Below are positions 1 to 5,870 of a DNA stretch of 10,248 nt, piece after piece. The stretch spans positions 1 to 10,248 of the forward strand of contig SCPW01000121.1 of assembly GCA_004298605.1 (NCBI GenBank), given 5' to 3'. The number at the start of each line of letters is the position of its first letter. The first letter of the stretch is position 1. Source of the DNA: Gallionella sp. (lineage in GTDB: Bacteria > Pseudomonadota > Gammaproteobacteria > Burkholderiales > Gallionellaceae). The notes below the pieces were generated by a model that was not told the DNA's origin, did not search any database, and worked only from the letters and a program-made list of their open reading frames with translations. A program made the translations under genes and the position numbers.

Positions 1-24
1 ATGTCATTTTGGCCGGATCATACA

Positions 25-45
25 AGGGTGGGCTGCGCCCACCCT
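25..45. repeat. Short palindromic repeat upstream of btuM
   Basis: A perfect 9-bp stem (AGGGTGGGC with GCCCACCCT) closes on a 3-nt loop (TGC) and is followed by a T-rich stretch at 49-60. I recall the GTGGGC-TGC-GCCCAC core as a common dispersed repeat in beta- and gammaproteobacteria. With the T-rich tail it could also act as an intrinsic terminator for a gene left of the window, but the T-run starts a few bases after the stem, so this is uncertain. Confidence 0.6.
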
Positions 46-60
46 ACATTTTCATTTTTT

Positions 61-66
61 AAGGAG
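61..66 (+). promoter_or_regulatory. Ribosome binding site of btuM
   Basis: AAGGAG lies 6 nt before the ATG at 73. It favours that ATG over the in-frame ATG at position 1, whose extra 24 codons would be read through the upstream palindrome. Confidence 0.8.
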
Positions 67-72
67 CGCAAC

Positions 73-645
73 ATGCAACAGTTATCCCAACGTCAGATAT
101 TGATCGGTTTTGCTCTGGCAGCCTTGATGGCGGCCACGCGCATGCATCATTTCGGCAGCGCATTGCATCTGCCGGATGCTTCGCTGGCGGTATTCATGCT
201 GGCCGGTTTCTTCATCGCCAGCCCGCTGTTTCTCGCCGGTTTATTGCTCGAAGCGGGCGCGCTGGATTATGTGGCGATCGCCCATCTGGGCGTGAATGAT
301 TATTGCGTTACCCCCGCTTATGGTTTTCTGATTCCGACTTATGCGGTGATGTGGTTTGCGGGCCGTCACTATGCGCGCATCCATCAGCAAAGCTGGCGCA
401 GCTTGGGAATATTTTCGGGCATCGCGGTCGCCGCAACCAGCGTCGCATTTGTGATTTCCAATGGCGCGTTTTACCTGTTTTCGGAACGCCAGCCCGGCGT
501 GGGTCTGGCCGAATATGGCGCGCAGATGGCGCACTATTTTCCGCTCTACATGACCGGATGCCTGCTGTATCTGGCGTGTGCGGCCGCACTGTATGCGGTG
601 CTGACGGCGCGCGGGCAGGTTGCCGCCAACGGGCATGGCGAGTAG
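73..645 (+). CDS. btuM: BtuM-type vitamin B12 transporter (solitary ECF S-component)
   Basis: A 190-residue, strongly hydrophobic inner-membrane protein with about six membrane segments (roughly 9-22, 36-59, 62-75, 80-97, 110-136, 155-179). It resembles BtuM, the cobalamin-binding S-component of Thiobacillus denitrificans, which binds B12 base-off with a cysteine thiolate on cobalt and can decyanate it. Recalling that protein's ligand-site residues as His28, Asp67, Cys80 and Tyr85, this sequence has His26, Asp65, Cys78 (in NDYCVTPAYG) and Tyr83, all at a constant offset of two. No ECF ATPase or T-component is in the window, as expected for a solitary S-component. The start is set by AAGGAG at 61-66. 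The last codons and the TAG stop lie in one arm of a 16-bp inverted repeat. The cobO neighbour supports a corrinoid role. Family assignment is from memory, without alignment. Confidence 0.82.
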   Translation: MQQLSQRQILIGFALAALMAATRMHHFGSALHLPDASLAVFMLAGFFIASPLFLAGLLLEAGALDYVAIAHLGVNDYCVTPAYGFLIPTYAVMWFAGRHYARIHQQSWRSLGIFSGIAVAATSVAFVISNGAFYLFSERQPGVGLAEYGAQMAHYFPLYMTGCLLYLACAAALYAVLTARGQVAANGHGE

Positions 646-742
646 CCACCTCTAATTATGAAACTCGCCATGCCCGTTCCCCTCACCTCAATCCTCTCCC
701 GCAAGCGGGCGAGGAGGCGAACGAATCGCTACGCGAGTTTCA
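628..742. repeat. Composite inverted-repeat region between btuM and cobO
   Basis: Three pairings are visible. A perfect 16-bp inverted repeat joins 628-643 (AACGGGCATGGCGAGT) to 663-678 across 19 nt. A 10-bp inverted repeat joins 659-668 (TGAAACTCGC) to 733-742. Between them a C/G-rich hairpin (692-702 with 705-715, one mismatch) matches the repeat family found inside cobQ and cobT. The first two pairings share 663-668 and cannot form together in one RNA. The first arm overlaps the end of btuM including its stop codon. No T-run follows any stem, so an intrinsic terminator is not supported. Nothing else is evident in this 115-base gap; no B12-riboswitch-like motif was seen. Confidence 0.75.
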
Positions 743-760
743 CGTTATAGCGGCAAAATA

Positions 761-1375
761 ATGGGCGATAAAAACACCGTCTCCGCCGACGAGCAACACC
801 GTGCCCGCACGCGGCGCCACAAAGAAATTGTCGATGCAAAAATAGCCCGCGCCACCGAAAATCGCGGCATCGTGCTGGTGCATACCGGCAACGGCAAAGG
901 CAAGAGCAGCTCGGCGTTCGGCATGATCGCCCGCGCGCTCGGGCACGACATGCGCGCAGGTGTGGTGCAGTTCATCAAAGGCAGCGCTTCCACTGGCGAA
1001 GAAACTTTTTTCCGCCGCTTCCCGGAGGTCGAATATCACGTGATGGGCGAAGGCTTCACCTGGGAAACGCAGGACAAACAACGCGATATCGCCTCGGCGC
1101 AAGCCGCGTGGGATGTGGCTCGCGGCATGTTGCGCAACCCGGATATCGCGCTGGTGGTATTGGACGAGATCAATATCGCGCTGAAGCTGCACTATCTGGA
1201 CATCGAGCAAGTGCTGGAAGCGTTGCGCAACCGCCCACCGATGCAGCATGTGGTGTTGACCGGACGCGCCGCGCCCGATGCGCTGATCGAATTCGCCGAC
1301 ACCGTCACGGAAATGCGCCCGATCAAACATGCGTTTGATGCCGGGGTGCAGGCGCAAAAGTGCATTGAAATGTAA
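761..1375 (+). CDS. cobO: Corrinoid (cob(I)yrinic acid a,c-diamide) adenosyltransferase
   Basis: This 204-residue protein matches the CobO/CobA/BtuR family in length and motifs. Members transfer the 5'-deoxyadenosyl group of ATP to the reduced cobalt of cobyrinic acid diamide, cobinamide or cobalamin in the cytoplasm. The family P-loop GNGKGKSSSAFG is at 43-54, and the Walker-B-like LVVLDEIN at 131-138. RGIVLVHTGNGKGKSS and the late VVLTGR..PD.LIEFAD.VTEM segment are characteristic. It lies 115 nt after btuM on the same strand, so imported corrinoid would meet an adenosyltransferase encoded next door. No good Shine-Dalgarno sequence precedes the ATG at 761, and no better in-frame start is seen. 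The symbols btuR and cobA would fit equally well; the sequence alone cannot separate de novo from salvage use. Confidence 0.93.
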   Translation: MGDKNTVSADEQHRARTRRHKEIVDAKIARATENRGIVLVHTGNGKGKSSSAFGMIARALGHDMRAGVVQFIKGSASTGEETFFRRFPEVEYHVMGEGFTWETQDKQRDIASAQAAWDVARGMLRNPDIALVVLDEINIALKLHYLDIEQVLEALRNRPPMQHVVLTGRAAPDALIEFADTVTEMRPIKHAFDAGVQAQKCIEM

Positions 1376-1418
1376 TCGCCTGGCAGCCGCCAACACCTGA
1401 TATTTCAGAATAAACCAG

Positions 1419-1574
1419 AAACTCTGTTAGCCACAGAGAACACAGAGATCACAGAGTAAAAACAAACGGCTGCCCCTGGAATTGATTCACATTTTTGTGT
1501 GTGCCATAAAAATATGTAACACCACTGATTTCTCTGTGTGCTCTGTGTTCTCTGTGGCTTGAATTAAGGTTTTT
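1419..1574. repeat. 156-bp dispersed repeat, intact copy downstream of cobO
   Basis: The repeat is bounded by near-perfect 28-bp inverted repeats at 1429-1456 and 1532-1559 (26 of 28 positions), built from CACAGAG-type units, with a conserved outer skirt (AAACTCTGTT on the left, GAATTRAGGTTTTT on the right). A second copy of the same unit length lies downstream of cobT in the same orientation. No protein is encoded, which suggests a non-autonomous MITE/REP-like element. It fills most of the 282-nt cobO-cobQ gap; the remaining 83 nt before cobQ show no clear promoter or Shine-Dalgarno sequence. Confidence 0.85.
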
Positions 1575-1657
1575 GATAAATTTTCTCTGTCACCACACCG
1601 ATGCCGGACATACCGTAGCAAAACCTGTTGCACCACCAGTAAACAGATACACCGAAC

Positions 1658-3160
1658 ATGACCGCAAGCACACTGATGATCCAGGGCACCACTTCGGACG
1701 CGGGCAAAAGCACCGTGGTGGCGGGTCTGTGCCGCGCGCTCAAGCGGCGCGGCATAAACGTTGCGCCGTTCAAGCCGCAGAACATGGCGCTGAACAGCGC
1801 GGTGACCGCAGACGGCGGCGAGATCGGGCGCGCGCAGGCGGTGCAGGCGCAAGCGGCGGGGCTGGCGCCGCATACCGACATGAACCCGGTATTGCTCAAG
1901 CCGAACAGCGACACCGGCGCGCAGGTCATCATCCACGGGCGCGCGATCGGCAACATGGAAGCGGCGGCCTATCACGATTACAAACGGGTAGCGCGCGAGG
2001 CGGTGCTGGCTTCGCACCGGCGGCTGGCAGCGCAATACCGGATGATCGTGGTGGAAGGCGCGGGCAGCCCCGCCGAAATCAATCTGCGCGCCGGGGACAT
2101 CGCCAACATGGGCTTTGCCGAAGCGGTGGATTGCCCGGTGATCCTGGTCGCCGACATCGACCGCGGCGGCGTGTTCGCCCATCTGGTCGGCACGCTGGCG
2201 CTGCTGAGCGAGAGCGAACAGGCGCGCGTAAAGGGGTTCATCATCAACCGCTTTCGCGGCGACATCGCGCTGTTGCAAGGCGGGCTGGACTGGCTGGAAC
2301 AGCACACCGGCAAGCCGGTGCTGGGCGTGCTGCCGTATCTGCATGGCTTGCATCTGGAGGCGGAGGATGCGCTACCGGTTGATAGCTCCGCTCAACAACC
2401 CTCACCCCAACCCTCTCCCGCCTGCGGGAGAGGGGGCCAAAGCAAGCTGCGCGTCATCGTCCCCGCCTTACCCCACATCAGCAACCACACCGATTTCGAC
2501 CCGCTGCGCCTGCACCCACAAGTGGCGCTGCACTGGGTCGCACCCGATCAAACGCCGCCCCCCGCCGACCTGGTGATCCTGCCCGGCAGCAAGAACGTGC
2601 GCGCCGATCTCGACTGGCTGCGCGCGCAGGGCTGGGAAGATTATCTGGCGCGGCATCTGCGCTATCGCGGCAAGCTGATGGGCATTTGCGGCGGGCTGCA
2701 AATGCTGGGCAGCGCAGTGCATGACCCGCACGGCATCGAAGGCGCACCGGGCAGCAGCACGGGGTTCGGCTATCTGGATTTTTCCACCACCCTGCAAGCG
2801 CACAAACAATTGCGCAACGTGCGGGGCAAGCTGGCCCAAGGCGGTATGCCGGTGAGCGGCTACGAGATTCATGCCGGAATCAGTGAAGGCGATGCATTGC
2901 AGCGCCCCTTCGCGCAGCTCGATGATGGCCGCACCGACGGCGCAATCTCGGACGACGGACAGATTATCGCAACCTATCTGCACGGCGTGTTTGAATCGCC
3001 GCAGGCCTTGTCCGCATTGCTGGATTGGGCAGGATTGCAGGTATCGCAACCATTCGACTATCACGCCTTGCGCGAGCACAACATCGAGCGCTTGGCCGAC
3101 ACGCTGGAAGCGCATCTGGATATGCGGAGCATTTTGCAATTGCTGGGAGCGGACGCATGA
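1658..3160 (+). CDS. cobQ: Cobyric acid synthase (glutamine-hydrolysing)
   Basis: This 500-residue CobQ/CbiP enzyme uses ATP and glutamine to amidate the b, d, e and g side chains of adenosylcobyrinic acid a,c-diamide, giving adenosylcobyric acid. The N-terminal dethiobiotin-synthetase-like ATP domain has the P-loop [10 protein letters not shown] (10-19), [22 protein letters not shown], and [14 protein letters not shown]. The C-terminal class I glutamine amidotransferase domain (about 262-500) has the nucleophile Cys344 in [10 protein letters not shown] and catalytic His442 in YLHGVFE. Residues 248-260 ([13 protein letters not shown]), in the linker between the domains, are translated from a dispersed hairpin repeat inserted in frame. 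The stop overlaps the cobU start as ATGA, indicating translational coupling. No strong Shine-Dalgarno sequence precedes the ATG at 1658, but the protein begins where the family normally does. Confidence 0.96.
   Translation: MTASTLMIQGTTSDAGKSTVVAGLCRALKRRGINVAPFKPQNMALNSAVTADGGEIGRAQAVQAQAAGLAPHTDMNPVLLKPNSDTGAQVIIHGRAIGNMEAAAYHDYKRVAREAVLASHRRLAAQYRMIVVEGAGSPAEINLRAGDIANMGFAEAVDCPVILVADIDRGGVFAHLVGTLALLSESEQARVKGFIINRFRGDIALLQGGLDWLEQHTGKPVLGVLPYLHGLHLEAEDALPVDSSAQQPSPQPSPACGRGGQSKLRVIVPALPHISNHTDFDPLRLHPQVALHWVAPDQTPPPADLVILPGSKNVRADLDWLRAQGWEDYLARHLRYRGKLMGICGGLQMLGSAVHDPHGIEGAPGSSTGFGYLDFSTTLQAHKQLRNVRGKLAQGGMPVSGYEIHAGISEGDALQRPFAQLDDGRTDGAISDDGQIIATYLHGVFESPQALSALLDWAGLQVSQPFDYHALREHNIERLADTLEAHLDMRSILQLLGADA
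2399..2436. repeat. C/G-rich hairpin repeat inserted in the cobQ linker
   Basis: A CCCTCACCCCAA lead is followed by a perfect palindrome (2411-2421 with 2424-2434, CCCTCTCCCGC/GCGGGAGAGGG). The same family occurs, degenerate, at 679-715 and, in reverse orientation, at 4461-4499. It is read in frame as Pro/Ser/Gly-rich residues 248-260 of CobQ, between its two domains. Confidence 0.85.
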
Positions 3161-3675
3161 GGGAGTTGATCCTCGGCGGCGCGCGCTCCGGCAAGAGCCG
3201 CCTGGCCGAACAACACGCGCAAGAGAGCGGGTTGCCCGTCACCTACATCGCCACAGCGACGGTTCAGGACAACGAGATGCGCGCGCGTATCGCGCACCAT
3301 CGGGCGCAGCGCCCCGGGCATTGGCTGCTGGTGGAAGAGCCGCTGGCGCTGGCCGCCGTGCTGCAACATCGCGCGGCGGAGCATCATTGCGTGCTGGTGG
3401 ATTGCCTGACGCTGTGGCTGACCAATTTGTTATGCGCGCAGGATGAGGCGCGGCTGCGTCAGGAGGTGTCTGCGCTGCTGGAAGTGTTGCCGGGCCTGCC
3501 GGGGCGCATCATTTTGGTGAGCAACGAAACCGGCATGGGCGTCGTGCCGCTGGGCGAACTGACGCGGCGCTACTGCGACGAGGCGGGGCGCTTGCATCAG
3601 GCCGTGGCGCAATGCTGCGAGAAGGTGATTTTAACGGTGGCGGGTTTGCCGCTAAATTTAAAAGAGCGAACGTAG
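3157..3675 (+). CDS. cobU: Adenosylcobinamide kinase / adenosylcobinamide-phosphate guanylyltransferase
   Basis: This 172-residue bifunctional CobU phosphorylates adenosylcobinamide and then transfers GMP to give adenosylcobinamide-GDP, the activated corrinoid for nucleotide-loop assembly. Visible family motifs are the N-terminal P-loop GGARSGKS (7-14), [10 protein letters not shown] with the histidine pair 47-48 where the guanylylated histidine is expected, [14 protein letters not shown] with Asp82, [11 protein letters not shown] (121-131), and the closing VAGLPLNLK. The ATG at 3157 overlaps the cobQ stop (ATGA) and has GGGAG at 3145-3149, 7 nt upstream. The TAG stop (3673-3675) consists of the first bases of a palindromic element inserted after codon 172; without that element the frame runs directly into cobT. 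The core fold appears complete, so activity should be intact. Confidence 0.95.
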   Translation: MRELILGGARSGKSRLAEQHAQESGLPVTYIATATVQDNEMRARIAHHRAQRPGHWLLVEEPLALAAVLQHRAAEHHCVLVDCLTLWLTNLLCAQDEARLRQEVSALLEVLPGLPGRIILVSNETGMGVVPLGELTRRYCDEAGRLHQAVAQCCEKVILTVAGLPLNLKERT

Positions 3676-3744
3676 GGGCGCGATTCATCGCGCCCGGTGT
3701 TGTGTTAGAGAAGGGCGCGATGAATCGCGCCCCTACAGCGAACG
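3665..3744. mobile_element. MITE-like palindromic element with flanking direct repeats between cobU and cobT
   Basis: Perfect 24-bp inverted arms (3672-3695 and 3713-3736, outer bases GTAGGGGCGCGATTCATCGC) surround a 17-nt spacer. The octamer AGCGAACG occurs immediately outside both ends (3665-3672 and 3737-3744; 7 bp if the arms are taken as 24 bp). This is what an insertion with target-site duplication leaves. There is no coding capacity, so it would be mobilised in trans. Element plus one duplicated target is 72 nt, a multiple of three. The left arm provides the cobU TAG stop. Confidence 0.8.
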
Positions 3745-3760
3745 ATTTTGGATTTGTTTT

Positions 3761-3766
3761 GGAGAA
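3761..3766 (+). promoter_or_regulatory. Ribosome binding site of cobT
   Basis: GGAGAA lies 8 nt before the ATG at 3775 and decides that start over the in-frame TTG at 3748, which has no such site. It lies just outside the palindromic element. Confidence 0.7.
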
Positions 3767-3774
3767 AACTAACG

Positions 3775-4863
3775 ATGCACACGAATTTGAACTGGCTGAC
3801 CCATGCAACACAAGCATTGGATGAAACTGCGCGCAATGCGGCGCAAACACGCCAGGGGCAACTGACCAAGCCGCCCGGCGCGCTGGGTCAACTGGAAGCA
3901 CTGGCGATCAAGCTCGCGGCGATGCAGGGGCGCGAAAAACCGCAGATCGGCCAGGTGCATATCTGCGTCTTCGCGGGTGACCACGGCGTGGCAGAGGAGG
4001 GCGTGTCGGCCTTCCCGCAGGCGGTGACCGCCGAGATGGTGAAAAATTTCGCGCGCGGCGGCGCGGCCATCAGCGTGTTGGCCAAGCAGCTCGGCGCCAC
4101 ATTGGAAGTGGTAAATCTTGGCACGGCCTCCGACACTGGCGAACTGCCGGGTGTGTCGCAATACAAGCTGGGCAAAGGTACGGCCAACTTCACGCAGCAA
4201 GCGGCGATGACGGAAAGCCAGTTGGCGGCAGCCTTGCAGGCGGGCAACGACAGCGCCGCGCGCGCCGCAGCATCCGGCGCCACCCTGTTCATCGGCGGCG
4301 AGATGGGCATTGCCAACACTACCGCCGCCGCCGCGCTGGCCTGCGCCCTGCTCGACTTGAAACCGCAACAGCTCGCCGGCCCGGGCACCGGGCTCGATCA
4401 AGCTGGCGTGCAGCACAAGGCGGCAGTGATTCAACGCGCGTTGGATTTGCACGGTTTTCTCCCCTCTCCCGCCAGCGGGAGAGGGGCAGGGGGAGAGGGT
4501 GTGCTGGAAGCACTGCGCCGCCTGGGCGGCTTTGAAATCGCGGCGTTGACCGGCGCTTTCATCGGCTGCGCGCAGCGCGGCATCCCGGTGCTGGTGGACG
4601 GCTACATCGCCACCGCCGCCGCGCTGCTCGCCGCGCGCATCCGGCCAGGTGCGGCGGACTGGATGATGTACGCGCACCGCTCGGCTGAACCGGGGCATAT
4701 TCTGATGCTGGAAGCGTTGCGGGCCGAGCCGCTGTTGAATCTGGGCATGCGGCTGGGCGAGGGCAGCGGCGCGGCGGTGGCGGTGCCGCTGTTGCAGTTG
4801 GCTTGCGCTTTGCATAACGGGATGGCGACGTTTGCGGAAGCCGGGGTGCAGGAGAAGATTTGA
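3775..4863 (+). CDS. cobT: Nicotinate-nucleotide--dimethylbenzimidazole phosphoribosyltransferase
   Basis: This 362-residue CobT makes alpha-ribazole phosphate from nicotinate mononucleotide and 5,6-dimethylbenzimidazole, the lower-ligand branch of cobalamin synthesis. Family motifs run in order: [11 protein letters not shown] near the N-terminus, [37 protein letters not shown] with Glu176, [12 protein letters not shown], and [30 protein letters not shown] with the probable catalytic Glu329. In Salmonella I recall these glutamates as 174 and 317, so the offset changes from +2 to +12 between them. That agrees with an inserted stretch at 230-242 ([13 protein letters not shown]), translated from a dispersed hairpin repeat. 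The protein is otherwise full length. The start at 3775 has GGAGAA upstream. The TGA stop lies within a possible 6-bp target duplication (TTGATC) bordering the next repeat. Confidence 0.96.
   Translation: MHTNLNWLTHATQALDETARNAAQTRQGQLTKPPGALGQLEALAIKLAAMQGREKPQIGQVHICVFAGDHGVAEEGVSAFPQAVTAEMVKNFARGGAAISVLAKQLGATLEVVNLGTASDTGELPGVSQYKLGKGTANFTQQAAMTESQLAAALQAGNDSAARAAASGATLFIGGEMGIANTTAAAALACALLDLKPQQLAGPGTGLDQAGVQHKAAVIQRALDLHGFLPSPASGRGAGGEGVLEALRRLGGFEIAALTGAFIGCAQRGIPVLVDGYIATAAALLAARIRPGAADWMMYAHRSAEPGHILMLEALRAEPLLNLGMRLGEGSGAAVAVPLLQLACALHNGMATFAEAGVQEKI
4461..4499. repeat. C/G-rich hairpin repeat inserted in cobT, reverse orientation
   Basis: A perfect 12-bp palindrome (CCCCTCTCCCGC at 4461-4472 with 4475-4486) is followed by CAGGGGGAGAGGG. 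Its reverse complement matches the repeat in cobQ. It is translated in frame as CobT residues 230-242, between the helix after the nucleotide-binding motif and the conserved [12 protein letters not shown] segment. Confidence 0.85.
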
Positions 4864-4870
4864 TCCTTAA

Positions 4871-5122
4871 AAACTCTGTTAGCCACATAACCAGCCACTT
4901 GGCTTCCGTATTTTGGCGGCCTATAACCAACCACTTGGCAACCGTCTTTTGGTTGCTTAGTGGAATGGCTAGTAGTTTCATCAGAGAATACAGAGATCAC
5001 AGAGTAAAAACAAACGGTTGAAACCGAAAATTGATTCACCTTTCTGTTGTGTCATAAAGACGTGTAATACCGTTGATTTCTCTGTGTGCTCTGTGTTCTC
5101 TGTGGCTCGAATTGAGGTTTTT
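4871..5122. repeat. Second copy of the 156-bp dispersed repeat, interrupted
   Basis: This copy shares the outer skirt, the 28-bp right arm (5080-5107) and the central region (ACAGAGATCACAGAGTAAAA, AATTGATTCAC, CATAA) with the copy at 1419-1574. After removal of a 96-bp insertion it is exactly 156 bp, the same net length. Outer bases extend the inverted repeat (CCTTAAAAACTC on the left, GAGGTTTTTAGG on the right), and TTGATC flanks both sides (4860-4865 and 5126-5131), a possible target duplication that contains the cobT stop codon. Confidence 0.8.
4886..4981. mobile_element. 96-bp insertion inside the repeat, with two 36-bp tandem units
   Basis: This stretch interrupts the left inverted arm of the repeat: AGCCA at 4881-4885 resumes as CAGAGAA at 4982. 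It holds two abutting 36-bp units (4887-4922 and 4923-4958) identical at 29 of 36 positions, both starting ATAACCA and containing CCACTTGGC and TTTTGG, then a 23-nt tail ending CAT. The second unit contains the hairpin GCAACC/GGTTGC. CAT lies at both junctions and could be a 3-bp duplication. I do not recognise the family. Confidence 0.65.
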
Positions 5123-5164
5123 AGGTTGATCTTGGGCGCGCCGTTCAGAATCCAGAATCGGTTT

Positions 5165-5190
5165 GCGCCCCCATATCGCTGTGGGGGCGC
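5165..5190 (-). terminator. Hairpin immediately after the TetR gene, possible terminator
   Basis: A perfect 9-bp GC-rich stem (GCGCCCCCA with TGGGGGCGC) with an 8-nt loop begins 2 nt past the TetR stop codon on the minus strand. There is no U-run beyond it (the transcript continues AAACCGATTCTGG), so it may be an mRNA 3'-end stabiliser or another small repeat instead of a true intrinsic terminator. Confidence 0.45.
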
Positions 5191-5192
5191 GG

Positions 5193-5870
5193 TTAGCCGC
5201 CACTTCCGTTGGCAGAAACACAGGGTACATCCTGCGATTTTTCGGCGAGGCGTTTGATGCCTGCGAGAGAGAAATCTGCAATATGCCCGGCAATTTCTTC
5301 AATTTCCTTGCTGTCGTAGCGCAGCTTGGAATACAGGCGTTGCAGCACCGGATGCGAGTGGCGGTAGAACAAACATTGGCCGAGAATGCTGTGTACGCAG
5401 CGGCGCAATTCGGTTTCGCCGACTTGGTCGCCGGCTATTTCGCGCACCAGGCGACCCAAGAATTTGTGCAGCGGCGCGATGGCTTCGCGCACGATTTTGT
5501 CCAGCGCGGGGGTGGGGTCAGCCAATTCGCGCGCCATGATCCGGCATTGCGAAGAGGGATTTTTTTCGTCCAGCAGCATCAGCATGAAATCGCGTATGAA
5601 CAGGCGCAGCCGCATTTCGGGACACCCGTTTGCCTCGGCGTTGGCCTGCTGCATGGCTTTGAGAGGCCCAAAATTCAATGCCTCGGCAAGCAGGCCATCC
5701 TTGCTGCCAAAATGATAGTTGACCGCCGCGACATTGGCTTCTGCGCGCCGGCATATTTCGCGCACCGTCGCCCCTTGAAAACCATTCTGCGAAAACGCTT
5801 CGCGCGCCGCATCCAGCAGGCGGGCACGGGTCTGGTCGCTGGCGGTTTTGATCTCTGTTTCGCGCGTCAT
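5193..5870 (-). CDS. TetR/AcrR-family regulator, CecR/CerR-type C-terminal domain
   Basis: This 225-residue predicted cytoplasmic DNA-binding protein has an N-terminal TetR domain (about 13-62) with the helix-turn-helix ATVREICRRAEANVAAVNYHFGSK (34-57, in parts). The C-terminal ligand and dimer domain contains segments such as SSQCRIMARELADPTPALDKI, like the CecR (YbiH)/CerR subgroup, members of which govern efflux genes. The start at 5870 is chosen because its ATG overlaps the stop of the upstream channel gene as ATGA and has GGA a few bases before it. An ATG at 5879 (three residues longer) is possible but has no ribosome site. As the last gene of the pump operon it is probably a local autoregulator, but the operator would lie upstream of the operon, beyond this window. 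Its ligand cannot be inferred. Confidence 0.88.
   Translation of the reverse strand: MTRETEIKTASDQTRARLLDAAREAFSQNGFQGATVREICRRAEANVAAVNYHFGSKDGLLAEALNFGPLKAMQQANAEANGCPEMRLRLFIRDFMLMLLDEKNPSSQCRIMARELADPTPALDKIVREAIAPLHKFLGRLVREIAGDQVGETELRRCVHSILGQCLFYRHSHPVLQRLYSKLRYDSKEIEEIAGHIADFSLAGIKRLAEKSQDVPCVSANGSGG

Noticed and set aside
1..72. N-terminal extension of BtuM from an ATG at position 1
   Set aside because: The stretch would be read through a palindromic repeat, and AAGGAG sits right before the ATG at 73; the family-like sequence begins at residue 1 of the shorter form.
646..760. Possible B12 riboswitch between btuM and cobO
   Set aside because: I found no B12-box-like sequence, and the segment is explained by nested inverted repeats; it is also too short for a typical cobalamin riboswitch.
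1575..1657. Aromatic-rich minus-strand peptide ([11 protein letters not shown]) as a gene remnant upstream of cobQ
   Set aside because: The frame runs into the antisense of cobQ, there is no start signal or recognised homology, and unusual composition is expected in a non-coding gap.
2468..3139. A 223-codon open frame antisense to cobQ
   Set aside because: It overlaps the well-supported amidotransferase domain and shows no recognisable motif.
3748..3774. TTG at 3748 as the cobT start
   Set aside because: The added residues are not family-like, and GGAGAA is well placed for the ATG at 3775.
3769..4815. A 348-codon open frame antisense to cobT
   Set aside because: It mirrors a clear CobT coding region and has no family-like sequence; long antisense frames are common in GC-rich genes.
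4887..4958. 36-bp repeated units as a CRISPR remnant
   Set aside because: The two units abut directly with no spacer, differ at seven positions and have no cas genes nearby.
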